DNA of 64,000 nucleotides from Megamerina dolium (GCA_963854835.1 OY978526.1:61628649-61692648), one strand, 5' to 3'; counted from the first letter of the stretch, positions 47,873 through 61,866 are shown. Notes: generated by a model not told the origin, from the sequence alone. Translations and numbers: made by a program.

Positions 47873-49472
47873 CATTCATATTTCCTTCATGATAGAATCA
47901 CTATTTTCACACTGTTAATAGAGAGTTTTAACAGCAAATATCAGGAGACGACAATGCTGCTGGAACAAAAAAGTTTTGCTTTGCAAAAATGCTATTCAAA
48001 ATGTGGTGTTTTCTTATCTTATCTTATCTCTCATTGAAATTGACTTGAATATTGTTTCAATAGGTAGGTTATTCTGATAAAACCATACTAAATATTAATA
48101 TACAAATTTAATTTCAATACTTTAATCCTCTTTCATCATAATTTAATCATTTTTAATAAAATATTTATTTTTATTTTATTTTACAAATTAAAACTAATAA
48201 TTATTTAATATAACATAGGAGCTATGGCTACTGTCTACGCCAGAATACGTGACCTGCGCGTATTTATAATACTATAAAAACACTTTATTTATTTATTTAT
48301 ATATATATATATTTATATATATTTTAAATTTAAAAAGAACAAAACAAACGCGACTTTTTATGAGTTTATACATTATCAACCCCACCGTCATATTCAGCAT
48401 CAGCAGTAACAGCTTTTTTCATAAACATCACTCACTTGCACCATCATCCACACCAAAGCAGCAAGAGATATTTAAGCCGACGTTAGAGTTCACCGGCAAC
48501 CCTTCCCACTCGTTCATCTACTATTGACTTCAGTTCGATTTTAAATTTTAAATTAATAATACCACTAATACGAATGGCAGCTCCACTTGATTTATATTGT
48601 CCATAGTTAATTATTGTGTGTTCAGAAAAATTAAAGCAAGAGTGTAGAAAATTAATTTGAAGATATTGCTGAAAATGTGGCAGTAATCGAAATAGAAGCG
48701 GATTTAATGAATTTATATATTTAATGGGGACTGTCTGGCTCATGCATTAGTTCATTAACACAATGTGCAAAGTGCAGAATAAATTAAACTCTCTCCAATT
48801 GTGTTAAAAGGAATTCCATCCGGCAAACTATATAATAGATATTTCAACATAATGCATAAGCGCAAGCGTTCAGTGGTTTCCTACCCCTCACAAAACAAAT
48901 ATAAAGATTTAAAGAAATCCTTGATGATTGGCCGAGAATACAGACCCAAATAGACCTGATCTAATTGATATTGACTTTGATATTCTCTTCTCTGGAATTG
49001 GAAACTTGATGTTCGAAAAAGATAATGACATTTACGAGAAATTTAAGCAAATATTTCTACCGGCATCAATTAAAGACAAATTGAATATGGAATATTATGA
49101 ATCCATGAAATCTGCTGAACTCTCTTTATGTAATAATTAAATTGGCTTTATATTTATTAAATACTAAATTTTTTCCAAGGTCAAGGCAATAACATTCCTT
49201 CCACTTGCTGCCACCACGATAAAATAAAATCCTAAAACCATCTATAACCGTTATGATGATAGTGCACATAGTGAATTTGAACAGCTTAAAGCAGAAGGAC
49301 GATGAAATATTGCAACTAGAGGTACTATATGTTCAGCCAAACACTTTTGTTTTTGGCGAATCAACTTTAAATTTGAAAGCATTCTAAGTAACATATATTT
49401 AGATGGGATACTTTTCGAAATATCTTCTCTATTTCGTGCAGTAGATCTTGTAATTCAGTCATTGTTTAACAC
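47873..49472. other. Intergenic stretch downstream of MBD-R2
   Basis: AT-rich, with a TA-rich run near 48285-48330. A 70-residue ORF at 48928-49140 (IDIDFDILFSGIGNLMFEKD...) reads like real acidic protein, and broken frames continue to about 49385, so it may be a remnant of a mobile-element or host gene. I do not recognise the family. Nothing else is supported. Confidence 0.4.
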
Positions 49473-50335
49473 TCACGTCTCTATAAGTCTCTCATCATGC
49501 TTGTCCTAACATATGGCGCTGAAGCCTGGACAATTTCCACCTCGGATGAGCGAATGCTTTGAGTTTTCGAGAGAAAAGTCCTACGGAAGATCTTTGGACC
49601 TATTTGCGTTGGTGGCGAGTACCGAATAAGGTACAACCATGAGCTGTACGAGCTGTATGCCGAAATTGACATAGTAAAGCGCACCAAAATCCAGAGGCTG
49701 CGCCGGCTAGGTCATGTCGAGCGAATGGAAGAACACGCTCCAGCTAAGAAGGTTTTATATTCGGAACCCGCTGGAGGACGACGCAGAAGAGGAAGACCTA
49801 ACCTCCGGTGGAAAGACCAAGTACTGGAGAACCTGACGGCGCTTGGAATTTCTAACTGGGGCCAGCTAGTGAAGAGCATAGATGGCTGGCGAAGCATGTT
49901 ATAAATAAAAATAAATATGTGGCACATAAAGCCCCAAAGGGCTCATTGGCCGAGCTTCTCTTCCATTACTGTTGTGCGTCTTAAATTGGGACAGTATTAG
50001 GAGGGACCTACTTATTTTAGCCGGTTCCGAACGGCAGAACATTGTGACATCACTTTTTCTGAGCTTTTCACAGAGTTCTTTAAGAAGCTTTTTCATGGCA
50101 AGTTGTTACTGTCTGAAGAATTGCCAATTGCTTGCCGACAGGTGGGTACCGTTCGAAAGAAAAATCTTATCGATATTAAATTTGTTATGCAACAGCCGGG
50201 GATTGAACCACGACCTACAGATCAGAAGGCGAACACACTAACCACTGAGCTACGGCACCCACAAGCACCCGAAGCATGTTATATTCGGTCTAAATCGAAA
50301 TTCTGTTGTTATGACCACCTAAGCAAGTAAGCAAG
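49473..50335 (+). mobile_element. RTE LINE 3' fragment 2, split by a SINE
   Basis: 49473-49903 matches the C-terminal coding part of the RTE element (YKSLIMLVLTYGAEAWTIST onward, to DGWRSML). After the SINE and its duplication the match resumes at 50284 (ATTCGGTCTAAATCG) and ends GACCACCTAAGCAAGTAAGC, a mutated form of the RTE 3' end. One in-frame stop follows DERML. A 5'-truncated dead copy. Confidence 0.9.
49904..50269 (-). mobile_element. tRNA-derived SINE, full-length copy in RTE fragment 2
   Basis: Exact 14-base duplication CGAAGCATGTTATA at 49890-49903 and 50270-50283, which is RTE sequence. The tRNA head is at the right (TAACCACTGAGCTACGGCACCC on the plus strand ends near 50261), and an extra 7 bases, CAAGCAC, lie between it and the duplication. 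The tail at the left is ATAAATAAAAATAAATATG. The copy proves the RTE fragment was there first. Confidence 0.93.
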
Positions 50336-51068
50336 TCTATTAGGGTAGCAGAATATTCAAACAATAACGGTTAAGTTGGAAAAGTCAATAAAAAAGCGTT
50401 TTCGTACTTAAAAAGAATGAACAAAAATACATTTCTCTTTCTTTCCTTCAAAAACTCGTATCCCAATTCGTATCCCTTTAATGTCTTTCTTAGTCTATCT
50501 CATCTTCTTTCCCGTTATAATCTTTCTCTCTCCATATCATCTTCCACGGTTTCCTTCTCTTGTGCATCCATTGGCATTATACAAATTTTCTGAACCGATC
50601 TTGTTAGCTGACCTGTTGCTGATCTCACGACCACTGACCTTATTCTTCCATCTCTACTCTCAATTGACTCCATCACTATCGCTATTGCGGGATGTTCTCA
50701 CTTTTCAATAGTACCAGTTGTCCCAATTTAATTGTTTTTTTCTCTCTTCGCCATTTCTTTCTCTAATGTAGAGCCACTAGGTACTCTGCACTCCATCTCT
50801 TTCAGAAATGCTCTAACATTTATTGTCTATCCCTCCACAACCGCGCACTTTACATGCCTGGTTGTTTCTCTATTACATAATGTGGAGGCAGAATAATTGC
50901 CTCTCCAAGCAGGAAATGACCTGCAGATAATGCTTGGACATCTGATGGGTCGTCGCTTAATGGATGGAGCGGACGAGAATTCACTATACCCTCTATCTCA
51001 GTCAACAGTGTGATGTTAATCCAACGGCATCAATGTGAACTCTAGTTTTAAGGCAGAAATATTGCAAC

Positions 51069-51554
51069 TTAATGCTTTCTTTTCTCTATCATTCCTCTAT
51101 ATATCACTCTTATCTCAATTGGACCGGCATAATCCACTCTGGTATGTAGGAATGGTTTGCCATATGCCATAAACTGTTGCTCATAACGATGGCTGTACCG
51201 TACACGTACTACACATTTATGCAAATAATATCTAATCTCACTTCTCAATCTCGGAATCCAATATCTCTGTCTAAATTTCACAAATCTCACATAGTCAAGC
51301 AATGTAATTTTTCTCTTTGTTCTTTTCTCAAAGATCGACAGACCTGGTTTGTACGCTACCACCACATGCACTCTCATATCATCTTCTATTTCATTTGGAG
51401 CATTTTTCTCTGATTCTTTCACCGGCCATTGTTCGAGTGGTAGACTCAACCATTCGGGACCATGAAGCCACATAGTGTTGTCCACCAAATCGATTGGCTT
51501 TAACCCACGACTCAATAAGTCGGTTGATTGTCTTTTGTGTTCACATATCTCCAA
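51069..51554 (-). pseudogene. BEL/Pao pol fragment: RNase H to integrase
   Basis: The 161-codon frame begins with STDLLSRGLKPIDLVDNTMW and LHGPEWL, a hallmark of BEL/Pao polyproteins between RNase H and integrase. It continues RQRYWIPRLRSEIRYYLHKC (the integrase zinc-binding region) and PFLHTRVDYAGPI, the start of the integrase core with its first catalytic aspartate. It then stops, so the rest of the core is out of frame. Confidence 0.85.
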
Positions 51555-52820
51555 TGTTTAATATCAGTATTCGTCTGTATCGATGATGCACGGTTATCAA
51601 CATACGTTTTGAGATCGTATGGAAGCTTCCGAATCCAATGCAATGTTACCAACAAATCTGTCCATAGGATGTACTCCACATTCCTCTACTCCATGGATTC
51701 TCTCACCTCAGACCATAGTCTGGCTAGCAGTTCAGCTGCTGATAATTCTAATCTCGGTATTGGAATGGTTCTCAACGGTCCAACTTTAGTTTTAGAAACC
51801 ACGAGCTTGCTCGTTATCTTCCATCTGAGTTTTCTGATCGTACATAAATGCTAGCTCCATATGCCATGGATGACGTATCAGAAAAGCTATGTACTTCGAT
51901 TTTACTATCGCCGCCGGTGTCCAACCATCTGTTGACATGGAATTGCTCTAACAGTGCCATTTGTTGCCAATATTCTCTGAATCTGGCGTCTAGTTATTTT
52001 CTCACATTTTCGTCCCAACCGAGACTCAATTTCCATGTATCTTGCACAATAATCTTTCCCAAAATCGTCACTGGAGCAATATATCCGTTTGGATCATACA
52101 GTTGAGCAACACGGATTAACATCTCTCTCTCTCTCTCTTAGTAACTGTCTCTTCTATCTCAGGTGTTTTAACTACAAATGTAAATTAATTTTTCTCTTCT
52201 AACCACTTCCGAGCAAGCACCAAAGCTCTTTCACTCTCAATGAGCATCATAGAGTCTTCCGTCTTGGATTTCCACTTTCACAATTCAAAACCACCTACTT
52301 TCAGGGCAGCATCTATCTCTTTTCTAATCTAATAGCACGTTTTATATTCTCTTCCCGTGTCACAAGATCATCCATATAGAAATCATTCTCTATAACCTTC
52401 GCTGCCTCCGGAAAAGAATCAGCGCCATCTCGCGCACATTGAATAACTCATCTGACCGCATTATGTGCCGACGATGTCATGCCATATGTAACGACCGTCA
52501 ACCAGTATTTACGTAATATGCCTCTAGGACTTTCGCGCCAAAATATTCTTTGCAATTCGCATTGCTCTTCATTCATGTGATATCAGCACTTATCGCTATT
52601 TTGTGTCTTCTGAATCTCATAACTATCTCTGATAAATCTCTTTGTAGTTTTTCACCAAGCATCTGAATGTACTTACATAAGTGAAATTCCTCTCTCCGTT
52701 TGACAACTTTCATCAAAAACGACTTTTTGGTGACACAGTGATGGGGAATATAGTACACTATTTCACCCGGTTTCGGATTTCCAGTAATCTTTCTCATATG
52801 TCCAAGACTTTCATATTCTC

Positions 52821-53183
52821 TTATGAAGTCAACATATTTTTTCTCAATGCAGTTGTCCTGATTGACACAGTGATTGAAGTCTCCAACATGGCTGATTCAA
52901 ATATTTCTCGGTACTTTAATGTAAGTTCCGATATTTTGTCGTAGTAACCTTTGGTAAAGTATTTGTGGTCTGTTGGAGTGCTATCGAGTCTGTTATCGGT
53001 GGTTCCGAATTCAAACCATGCTATATCTAACCTTCTGAACCGTTCCTCATAGTATTCGATAGTCTTTCTGGAGTCCTTTTTGAAGTTACGGATAATGCTC
53101 TCTATAAGTTCACCAGTTTTGCGCCGGCATTCTGTCAATTGATTGAATGAAGGCATATCTGAGTCTTCTTTAGAAGTTGCCAT
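52821..53183 (-). pseudogene. BEL/Pao gag-like fragment
   Basis: A 120-codon frame begins MATSKEDSDMPSFNQLTECR and contains IEYYEERFRRLDIAWFEFG, then YFTKGYYDKISE, resembling the helical N-terminal gag region of BEL/Pao elements. It lies just after the LTR and primer-binding site in element orientation, the position expected for gag. Truncated after 120 codons. Confidence 0.65.
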
Positions 53184-53755
53184 TTTTGAGATTATTGTTG
53201 AGTACGTTGATGATTATCGTTGAATCAGTGAAGTTGATGTTTTGTATTTTGAAGTTGTTACGTTACGTTGCGTTGTTACGGAATCAAATGTGTTGATACC
53301 AAAGTCAAATCCAAATTGTTGAGATTTCTGTGGCGATTACTTGTTGTTGGAATGTTGCAAAACTATTGGCAATATCCTCGTGCTAGTCCCGATTCCAAGA
53401 TTGCTGGTTGTTCACGGATCACACTAGCCTTGTGTGATCTTCAAGACAATAAACGTGTCTAAAATCCTGGATGTGTCCTTTGGATGGTACATTGCGTCCT
53501 TCGGAATAATTTCAGGCAGCTACAGATTTCCTGGCGATACACAAACTCAGGATCACGACGGGATCACCAAAATGTTACGTCTATCGATGCAAACACAAGC
53601 ATTCGCTTGAAGTGCTCTAGACTTCGTAACTTGTTATCGCAGAAAGTAAACACATGCACTTGAACCTGGTTTACCTGGAGAACAGAATGAAGAACTTAGT
53701 GAAAGGCACTACGGTTGTAGTTCAATTGATATCGACCTGTAGTCGATTTCATATA

Positions 53756-54119
53756 AAATAAATAAATAAATATGTAGCACTTAAAGCCCCAAAGGGCTCA
53801 TTGGCCGAGCTTCTCTTCCATTACTGTTGTGCGTCTTAAATTTGGACAGTATTAGAAGGGACCTACTTATTTTAGCCGGTTCCGAACGGCAGAACACTTG
53901 TGACATCACTTTTTCTGAGCTTTGTCACAGAGTTCTTTAAGAAGCTTTTTCATGGCAAGTTGTTACTGTCGGAAGCATTGCCAATTGCTTGCCGACAGGT
54001 GGGTACCATTCGAAAGAAAAATCTTATCGATATTAAATTTGTTATGCATCAGCCGGGGATTGAACCACGACATACAGATCAGAAGGCGAACACACTAACC
54101 ACTGAGCTACGGCACCCAC
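53756..54119 (-). mobile_element. tRNA-derived SINE, full-length copy in the BEL/Pao LTR region
   Basis: Exact 15-base duplication AGTCGATTTCATATA at 53741-53755 and 54120-54134. The tail at the left is AAATAAATAAATAAATATG, and the head at the right ends ACTGAGCTACGGCACCCAC. All body blocks are present. The insertion is in or beside the 5' LTR of the BEL/Pao relic and is therefore younger. Confidence 0.94.
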
Positions 54120-54134
54120 AGTCGATTTCATATA

Positions 54135-55010
54135 TTCTCTTTTATTCTTGTATTGAGTTAGCACTACTGTACAATTGTCAAAGAATATAAGTAAAAGATA
54201 ACAGTACGGGGAAAGAAACATTTTGATTTAATAACTTGTGCGAATATTTAACAAATTGTGTGAAATATTATGAATTCGGTTGCTTTGTGATTAGAAGAAA
54301 ATGATGGGGATGAAAGGATCCAGGGAAAAATTATTTGAGATAAGTCTAACGTTATGGGTCTCAGTGACAAGAGGTAAGATGCATGATGAAGAAATGCAAT
54401 GTTAATAATTCTCATAATTTTGATATTTTCTAGTTTTGTGCAAAATTTTCGATTGCGAATGAGGCCCGTTATCAAGTCGTCATCAGAACCTACTTAAAAA
54501 TTCATCATATCCTCAGAGAATTGCATAAAATTCTAAAATAACGTTTTACATGTCTAATATCTTCCTCTCCTGCTGATTTTTCAATGCATTTGTTTCTTTA
54601 TTTTGCCCAGCCATTGTAATATATTGAACAAATTTTGTAGATGCGTCGTTTTGCATCCACAAACAAAATAATTGTCTTGCAGATAAGTCAGAAAGTCTAG
54701 GGCAAAGAGAATGCTAAAAGTTTATTGTTTTGTTTTGAAATTATTTAACATAAAAAACTCATTTTCGTGGAAAGTGAAGATAGGAAAAAATAGTTCAGCC
54801 TTCACTCACCTTTCCGATCGAACGTTTTCATACGTATGCCAAATTAAAATGTCTTTCATACAAAAATCAATTGCATACAACCAAACCAATGACGAATATT
54901 TACAATGATTAATACCAAAATTATATGTACGTGATAGTTAGAAATTATAATTATATATACTCACAATAATATTAGAAATTCCCTTTATGTAAAATTTCAA
55001 TTAAAGTTAA
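54135..55010. other. AT-rich stretch, possibly including LTR sequence
   Basis: The start of this stretch probably continues the BEL/Pao 5' LTR beyond the SINE, but I could not place its outer border. I see no other recognisable feature; the 65-residue ORF at 54711-54908 is not supported. Confidence 0.4.
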
Positions 55011-55133
55011 CTTACAGTCGGCAGGAGCCGACTGAATTGTACACTGCACATGTAGGTATATAAAAAGCTGGCTCACATATCCATCTATTTTATAGAAATA
55101 TTATTAGGCGACGCTGATTAGGATTATATATAG
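55011..55133 (-). mobile_element. mini-me/DINE-1 remnant, copy D, internally deleted
   Basis: CTTACAGTCGGCAGGAGCCG is the mini-me terminal hairpin. It is followed by GAATTGTACACTGCACATGT and then by GGCGACGCTGATTAGGATTA, which comes from the opposite end of the element. The tandem block and GTCY array are absent. It directly abuts the 3' end of the LOA-type LINE. Confidence 0.7.
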
Positions 55134-55186
55134 AACCACATCCTCGTTTCCAACTGTTCGTTAGGTTGTTTGTGTGGACAGCAGGG

Positions 55187-55951
55187 TTAGATCCAGTTCG
55201 TGCTGTTTAGAAACCTTAGGAGGTTGTTGATGTTTATATCCGCCAACTCCTCAATACTGTTGAAGAGTGGTTTACCTAGGGTGTTCATTCTCTGCTTCCA
55301 AAGGGCAGGGCATTTGCAAAGGAAGTGGAAGACCATGTCCTTTTCTTCCACTTGGTTACAGCTGTGGCAGAAGTCGTTGTGGGACATCCCCATTTTGGCC
55401 GCCTGTTCTCCGATGAGCCAGAAGCCAGCAATGACTGCCGTCAGTTTAGAGATATCTTTTCGGTTCTTTATTATCATTAGTATTGTTTGTTTAGGATTGT
55501 ATGTAGGCCATAGTGACCTACTAGTCTTACACTTCGTAAGACTTTTCCACCTACAATCCGCTATTTGTAGATATTTTGTATTGATAGTTCTTTTAGCTAC
55601 ACTCAGCGGTATGAACACCGGTTCTGCAAGAGCCTCTTGTATTGCAGATCCGCTTCTTGCCAGTTCGTCGGTTTTTTCGTTTCCCTCTATGTTCCGGTGT
55701 CCCGGAACCCAGATCAATGAAACGTTGTGCCGTTCGCTGAGTGTATTGAGACTCCTTCTACTTTGTTCTACTAGGAAGGAGGATAAGACTGCCGAGTTTA
55801 AGGCCTGAAATTCAGCTTGGCTGTCCGATATTATAGCTATATTGAGCTTGAATCTGAAGTCTGCGATTAGTATCCTTTTAGCTTCACCGATTGCAAACAC
55901 TTCCGCCTGGAATACGCTAGACAGGTTGGGGAGGCGCACAGACTTGTCCAC
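55187..55951 (-). pseudogene. LOA-type RNase H and C-terminal region
   Basis: A 254-codon frame begins DKSVRLPNLSSVFQAEVFAI, with the second RNase H glutamate block, then SDSQAEFQAL with the catalytic SD, then VSLIWVPGHRNIEGNEKTDE and LAR with the WVPGH and final aspartate motif. A zinc-type CHSC-x-x-V...HFLCKCPAL motif follows at about residues 195-222. The first RNase H block (YTDDSKM, normally YTDGSKM) lies in the upstream frame, so a frameshift near 55950 splits the domain. Confidence 0.85.
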
Positions 55952-57035
55952 TTTTAATCTCGGAATATATTCCTGCCCCTACGCCACAATCCATTTTGGA
56001 GTCGTCCGTGTAGATTGTGGTGTCGAAGCTGTTTAACAGACATCCCTTAGTCCAATCCTTTCTCGAAGGAAAAACTACTGTGAAATTTCTATTGAAATTC
56101 ATCTTCGGGATGATGTAGTCTGTCCTGTCAGACGTATATTGCGGTTCTCTTGTTAGTATGCATCCATGTCCGTAGGTTCTCTCTTTCCAGTGGCCCGCTT
56201 CCTTTAACCTTACTGCGGTCATGGTTACCGTTTTCTTGATGTATAGATCAATAGGGAGCATGTGTGTCAGAACGTTAAGAGCGTCCCCGGGACACGACTT
56301 TATAGCTCCGACTACCGCTACACATGCTGACCTTTGTATACTGCTAAGTTTATTAATGGTGTAGGCCTTATCCAAGGCTTTCCACCAAACAACCGAGCCA
56401 TACGATAAGATTGGACGTACAACCGCTTTGTACATCCATAAAGTAAGTTTTGGTTGGAGACCCCATTTCCTTCCAATTACTCTTTTGCAGGTATAAAGGG
56501 CAATGCAAACCTTCTTTACCCGGTTTTCAGTATTCACCCTCCAGCTAAGTTTGGAGTCCAAAATAATCCCCAAGTATTTGGCACTGAAAGAAAGAGTTAA
56601 GGTTTGATGGTTTAATTTAGGCAGGTCAAATTTGGGTATTTTGATTCTGTTGGTGAAAAGCATCAGTGCTGTTTTATCCGGATTCAACCTTAGGCCACAC
56701 CTGATAGCCCAAGAGCTGAGCTCGTCTAACGGCCTTTGCGTGATCCCACTGATAGTGCTAGGGCACAGTCCTGACACCATTAACACCACATCATCGGAAT
56801 ACGCCACCGCTTTGACACCCCCTCTATTCAGTTTTATTAGGATGTTGTTTATTACACATAGCCAAAGCAGAGGGGGAATCACCCCCCCTTGTGGAGTTCC
56901 CCTTTTGACTAGCTTTGTTATTACATACTTCAGGTTCAGACACGCTTTGAAGATTTGCACCAGCCACGGGAGCACACAGTCCAATGTTACCTGTAACATT
57001 TTGGGCTTGATTTTGTCCGGACCTGGTGACTTCAA
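55917..57035 (-). pseudogene. LOA-type reverse transcriptase, palm partly deleted
   Basis: The frame starts SPGPDKIKPKMLQV (RT entry block) and LVQIFKACLNLKYV, then jumps straight to KRGTPQGGVIPPLLWLCVIN. About 130 residues of the finger and first palm motifs (including the first catalytic aspartate) are absent. The YSDD active site (YADD-like) and the GLRLNPDKTALMLFT and KYLGIILDSKLSW blocks follow. It ends with the start of RNase H (IYTDDSKMDCGVGAGIYSEI). The deletion makes it inactive. Confidence 0.85.
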
Positions 57036-57591
57036 GGGTGAAAAATTTTTAATTGCCCATGCAATTTTTTCCTTCGTTACTATTTCATTTGTGAGATGCT
57101 TTCATATTGACTGCATCCCAAAAAATGTGTGTTTAAGAGTAATTCTAAGGATTCTTCTGCCGTTTCCGCCCAAGTTCCATCTTGCTTCCTAATTCAAGAA
57201 GCACTCGAATGGTCTTTGGACAAGATACGGCTTAGTCTAGTTGAATCTTTGGTAGATTCAACAGACGAGCAGTATTCTCTCCAGCCCTCCTTTTTGGCTC
57301 TCCTAAATAGCTTTTTCTTGTACAGCCGCCGGCTTTGTTTGTACAATTGCCAATTTCCAGTGGAGTAGCTGATGTTGTAATCTGCTCTTGGTTTCTTCCT
57401 TATTTCCGACAGTTCCTGGCTCCACCAGGGGGGAAGATTTTTTTGCTATATTTCAGTGGGCACGACATTTTAAAGGCCTTACCGAAAGCTTTTTCTAATG
57501 TTTCGACCCTACTGTTTATCGGATCAATGGATGTTATTGTATGAATGGGAGCCCCTCCTATTCTATTTCTAACAAAATTTTCAAACCGCGC

Positions 57592-57987
57592 TCAGTTAGT
57601 TCTATGGGGATTACGGTGTGGCAAGGGTGGGTCTACCTTAAGATCCAAATCGTAGAGTATCCAGCTATGATCCGAGAAAGAGTTTTTGCTGGAAACTCTC
57701 CAATTTTTAACCCCTATCACATCGCTATCTGATAACAGAGTGACATGCAACACTTCCGCCCATCCATCATACTGCTCCGAGCTTGGAAAGGTGAAAGTGG
57801 GGGTGTCACCTTTGTTGCATATTACTAAGTTTGTGTTTATTAAAAAGTTAAACAAAGACTCACTTCGTTCATTAGTCTCGGAGCTGCCCCATAATGCGTG
57901 CCTGGCATTGGCGTCGCACCCGAGAAGAAGGGTCCTGTCACTTATATCCACATCCTCCTCCACCAGGAAGACGGTGGACGGTACCAC
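57592..57987 (-). pseudogene. LOA-type endonuclease, C-terminal part
   Basis: The frame reads LLLGCDANARHALWGSSETN (the GDFNA-like block with altered GCDANA, normal for LOA types), then ERSESLFNFL, GDTPTFTFPS and FSDHSWI, with the SDH catalytic triad. The N-terminal endonuclease half is missing. The sequence between it and the reverse transcriptase (57036-57591) continues the same protein in broken frames. Confidence 0.82.
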
Positions 57988-58016
57988 AAGTACTTCAACT
58001 AAAACGTCGTAGGTGA

Positions 58017-60040
<2,024 letters not shown>

Positions 60041-60243
60041 GGTGAAAGTCACCAATAAGAGTGGACTTGTTTCTCATCTCTCCTTTGATAGAGTCGGAAA
60101 AGTGTTTGTTTACGGTAAAAAAAAATTTTTTTTTAATATTTTGCGAAAAGACGCTAAGAAACTCAAGGAGTTATTTCGGTGTTTTTTTAGAAAAAAAAAA
60201 CAAATAAAATAATAATATCGTTTGCAAACATTTTGTTTATAAT

Positions 60244-61866
60244 ATGAGTGTTCAGCGCTCTCCTCTCCGGCAACGGCAATCGCCTGTTAATGTGTGTGTA
60301 AACAATAATTTGCAATCACCCGCGCAAACCCCCCCGATAAGTGCATTATCAAATAAAACAGTTGATACACACTGCACAAGTGAAAGTAACAGTGCAAATC
60401 TTTTGCCTGTACATATTCCTCACTCTAACACTACATCAAAATTTGCAACAACAATAAATACAGACAAAAAAAATAATTTGTTCTCTCGTGATATACTATC
60501 TCCCTCTATACCGTGGAGTGTACAATGCGCTTCTCCTGCTGTAACACCAACAGCTACAATATCAAAGCAGACAAATAACGCCCTTTCTACTGAAGTGCAT
60601 GACCCAGTAGTTAAAGCAACTAGTGCGATGACTAATAAAGAACCACTTGCTGTTCAAACTGGAATTGATCGCTACATTACTGTAGTAAAGCGAAAAAGAA
60701 GTCCACAAAATTCAAAACAAATGAATTCAACAAAAATTCAAAAGCAGAACACTGCCCCTATTAGTTCGGAAAACAGATACGCTCTGCTTTCAGGTGATGA
60801 AAGTGACGAAAATATTATCTCCAAGAAAAATTTCAAACCCCCACCCATTTTCTTAAGAGAACGCAAATCAGATAAGTTGATTTCTAGAATTACAAGTCTT
60901 ATAGGACCAAAGAATTTCCACGTTGTTCCTATTCGCAAAGGCCAAATTAAGGAAACGAAAGTACAAATCTACAGCGAAACTCATTATCGCAAAGTAATAG
61001 CGGAATTTGATGCTGTAAAAAAGAATTACTACACATATCAGCTAAAAAGTAGTAAGGGCATAATCGTTGTACTCAAAGGCGTCGAACCCAACGTTGATAT
61101 TAACGAAATCAAACTTGCCCTTCAGGAAGAAGGGTTTCAAGCCAAAACAGTATTCAACATTCTCAACAAGAGTAATATACCTCAACCGTTATATCGTATT
61201 GAGCTTCAGCCTGAAACAAAACCCCTAAAAAAAGGTGAAGTACACCCCATATATAAAATTCGATATTTATTGCATCGCAAAATCACAATCGAAGAACCCC
61301 ATAAGAGAACTGGACCTCCTCAGTGTAGCAACTGCTAAGAATATGGACATACTAAGACATATTGTACCCTGCCAGCTGTTTGTGTGATTTGTGGAGATCT
61401 CCATAAATCAAACATATGCCCAAAATCTATAGGCGATGCTAGCATAAAAAAATGCAGCAATTGTGGAGGAAATCACACCGCAAATTATAGAGGTTGCCCA
61501 GTATATACAACCCTAAAGCTAAATTTCTCCGCTAGCAATCAACCTCTAAAACCAGTTGAGCAAACTCAGATAGCCAACTCAAGTAAGAGACAAAATATTG
61601 ATGCAACACAATTCTTCTCTGCAATCCCAAACAAGAATCAAACCAATTCATACGCTAGCGTGTTAAAACAAAACCCACACCAACAAAGCAATGTAAATAA
61701 TGAGCAGAAACACTCACTGCCCACTCAACAGCCAAGTACCCTTGAACATTTGCTTCAAACATTAATTCAGAATATGAACCAATTCATGAACTCAATGCAA
61801 ACAATGATGCAAGAAATGATGAAAAATCAATCAATGTTACTCCAAACATTGCTATCCAGACCATGA
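60244..61866 (+). pseudogene. jockey-type ORF1 (gag-like), one premature stop
   Basis: The frame from ATG 60244 is 541 codons to TGA at 61864-61866, broken only by TAA at 61336-61338. The N-terminal half is low-complexity Ser/Thr/Pro/Asn. The centre (about 230-350) is the RNA-binding region before the knuckles. Three CCHC-type knuckles follow: CSNC-stop-EYGHTKTYC, CVICGDLHKSNIC and CSNCGGNHTANYRGC. The C-terminus is Gln/Met-rich (MNSMQTMMQEMM). In jockey-type elements this protein coats the RNA and returns it to the nucleus. The stop falls inside the first knuckle, at a place where glutamine (CAA) would give TAA by one change. Probably an otherwise functional frame. Confidence 0.88.

Larger units (their letters stand above)
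50500..53579 (-). mobile_element. BEL/Pao LTR retrotransposon relic
   Basis: On the minus strand, from right to left, it holds a gag-like frame (53183-52821), broken reverse transcriptase and protease remains (about 52800-51600), RNase H/integrase remains (51554-51069) and the integrase C-terminal block near 50870-51010. That block reads IEGIVNSRPLHPLSDDPSDV followed by ALSAGHFLLGEAII, diagnostic of BEL/Pao. A primer-binding-like TTTTGGTGATCCCG follows LTR-end sequence ACGTAACA at 53573-53580. Frames are broken by many stops. The 3' LTR is not visible, so the copy appears truncated on the left. Plus-strand ORFs between 51177 and 52944 are shadows. Confidence 0.82.
55187..58016 (-). mobile_element. 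LOA-clade LINE relic with RNase H
   Basis: On the minus strand it holds endonuclease, reverse transcriptase and RNase H remnants in the usual order, ending in a C-terminal CHSC...HFLC zinc motif and a stop at 55187. The combination of a TPQGGV/YSDD reverse transcriptase with RNase H and a C-terminal zinc motif points to the LOA group. ORF1 and the 5' half of the endonuclease are missing. At least two frameshifts break the coding sequence. GC-richer than the flanks. Plus-strand ORFs here are shadows. Confidence 0.85.

Noticed and set aside
51177..52944. Plus-strand ORFs in the BEL/Pao region
   Set aside because: They are antisense to pol and gag remnants with diagnostic motifs on the minus strand.
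55200..58012. Plus-strand ORFs up to 202 residues
   Set aside because: They are antisense to the LOA-type LINE coding sequence, which has clear RT, RNase H and endonuclease motifs on the other strand.
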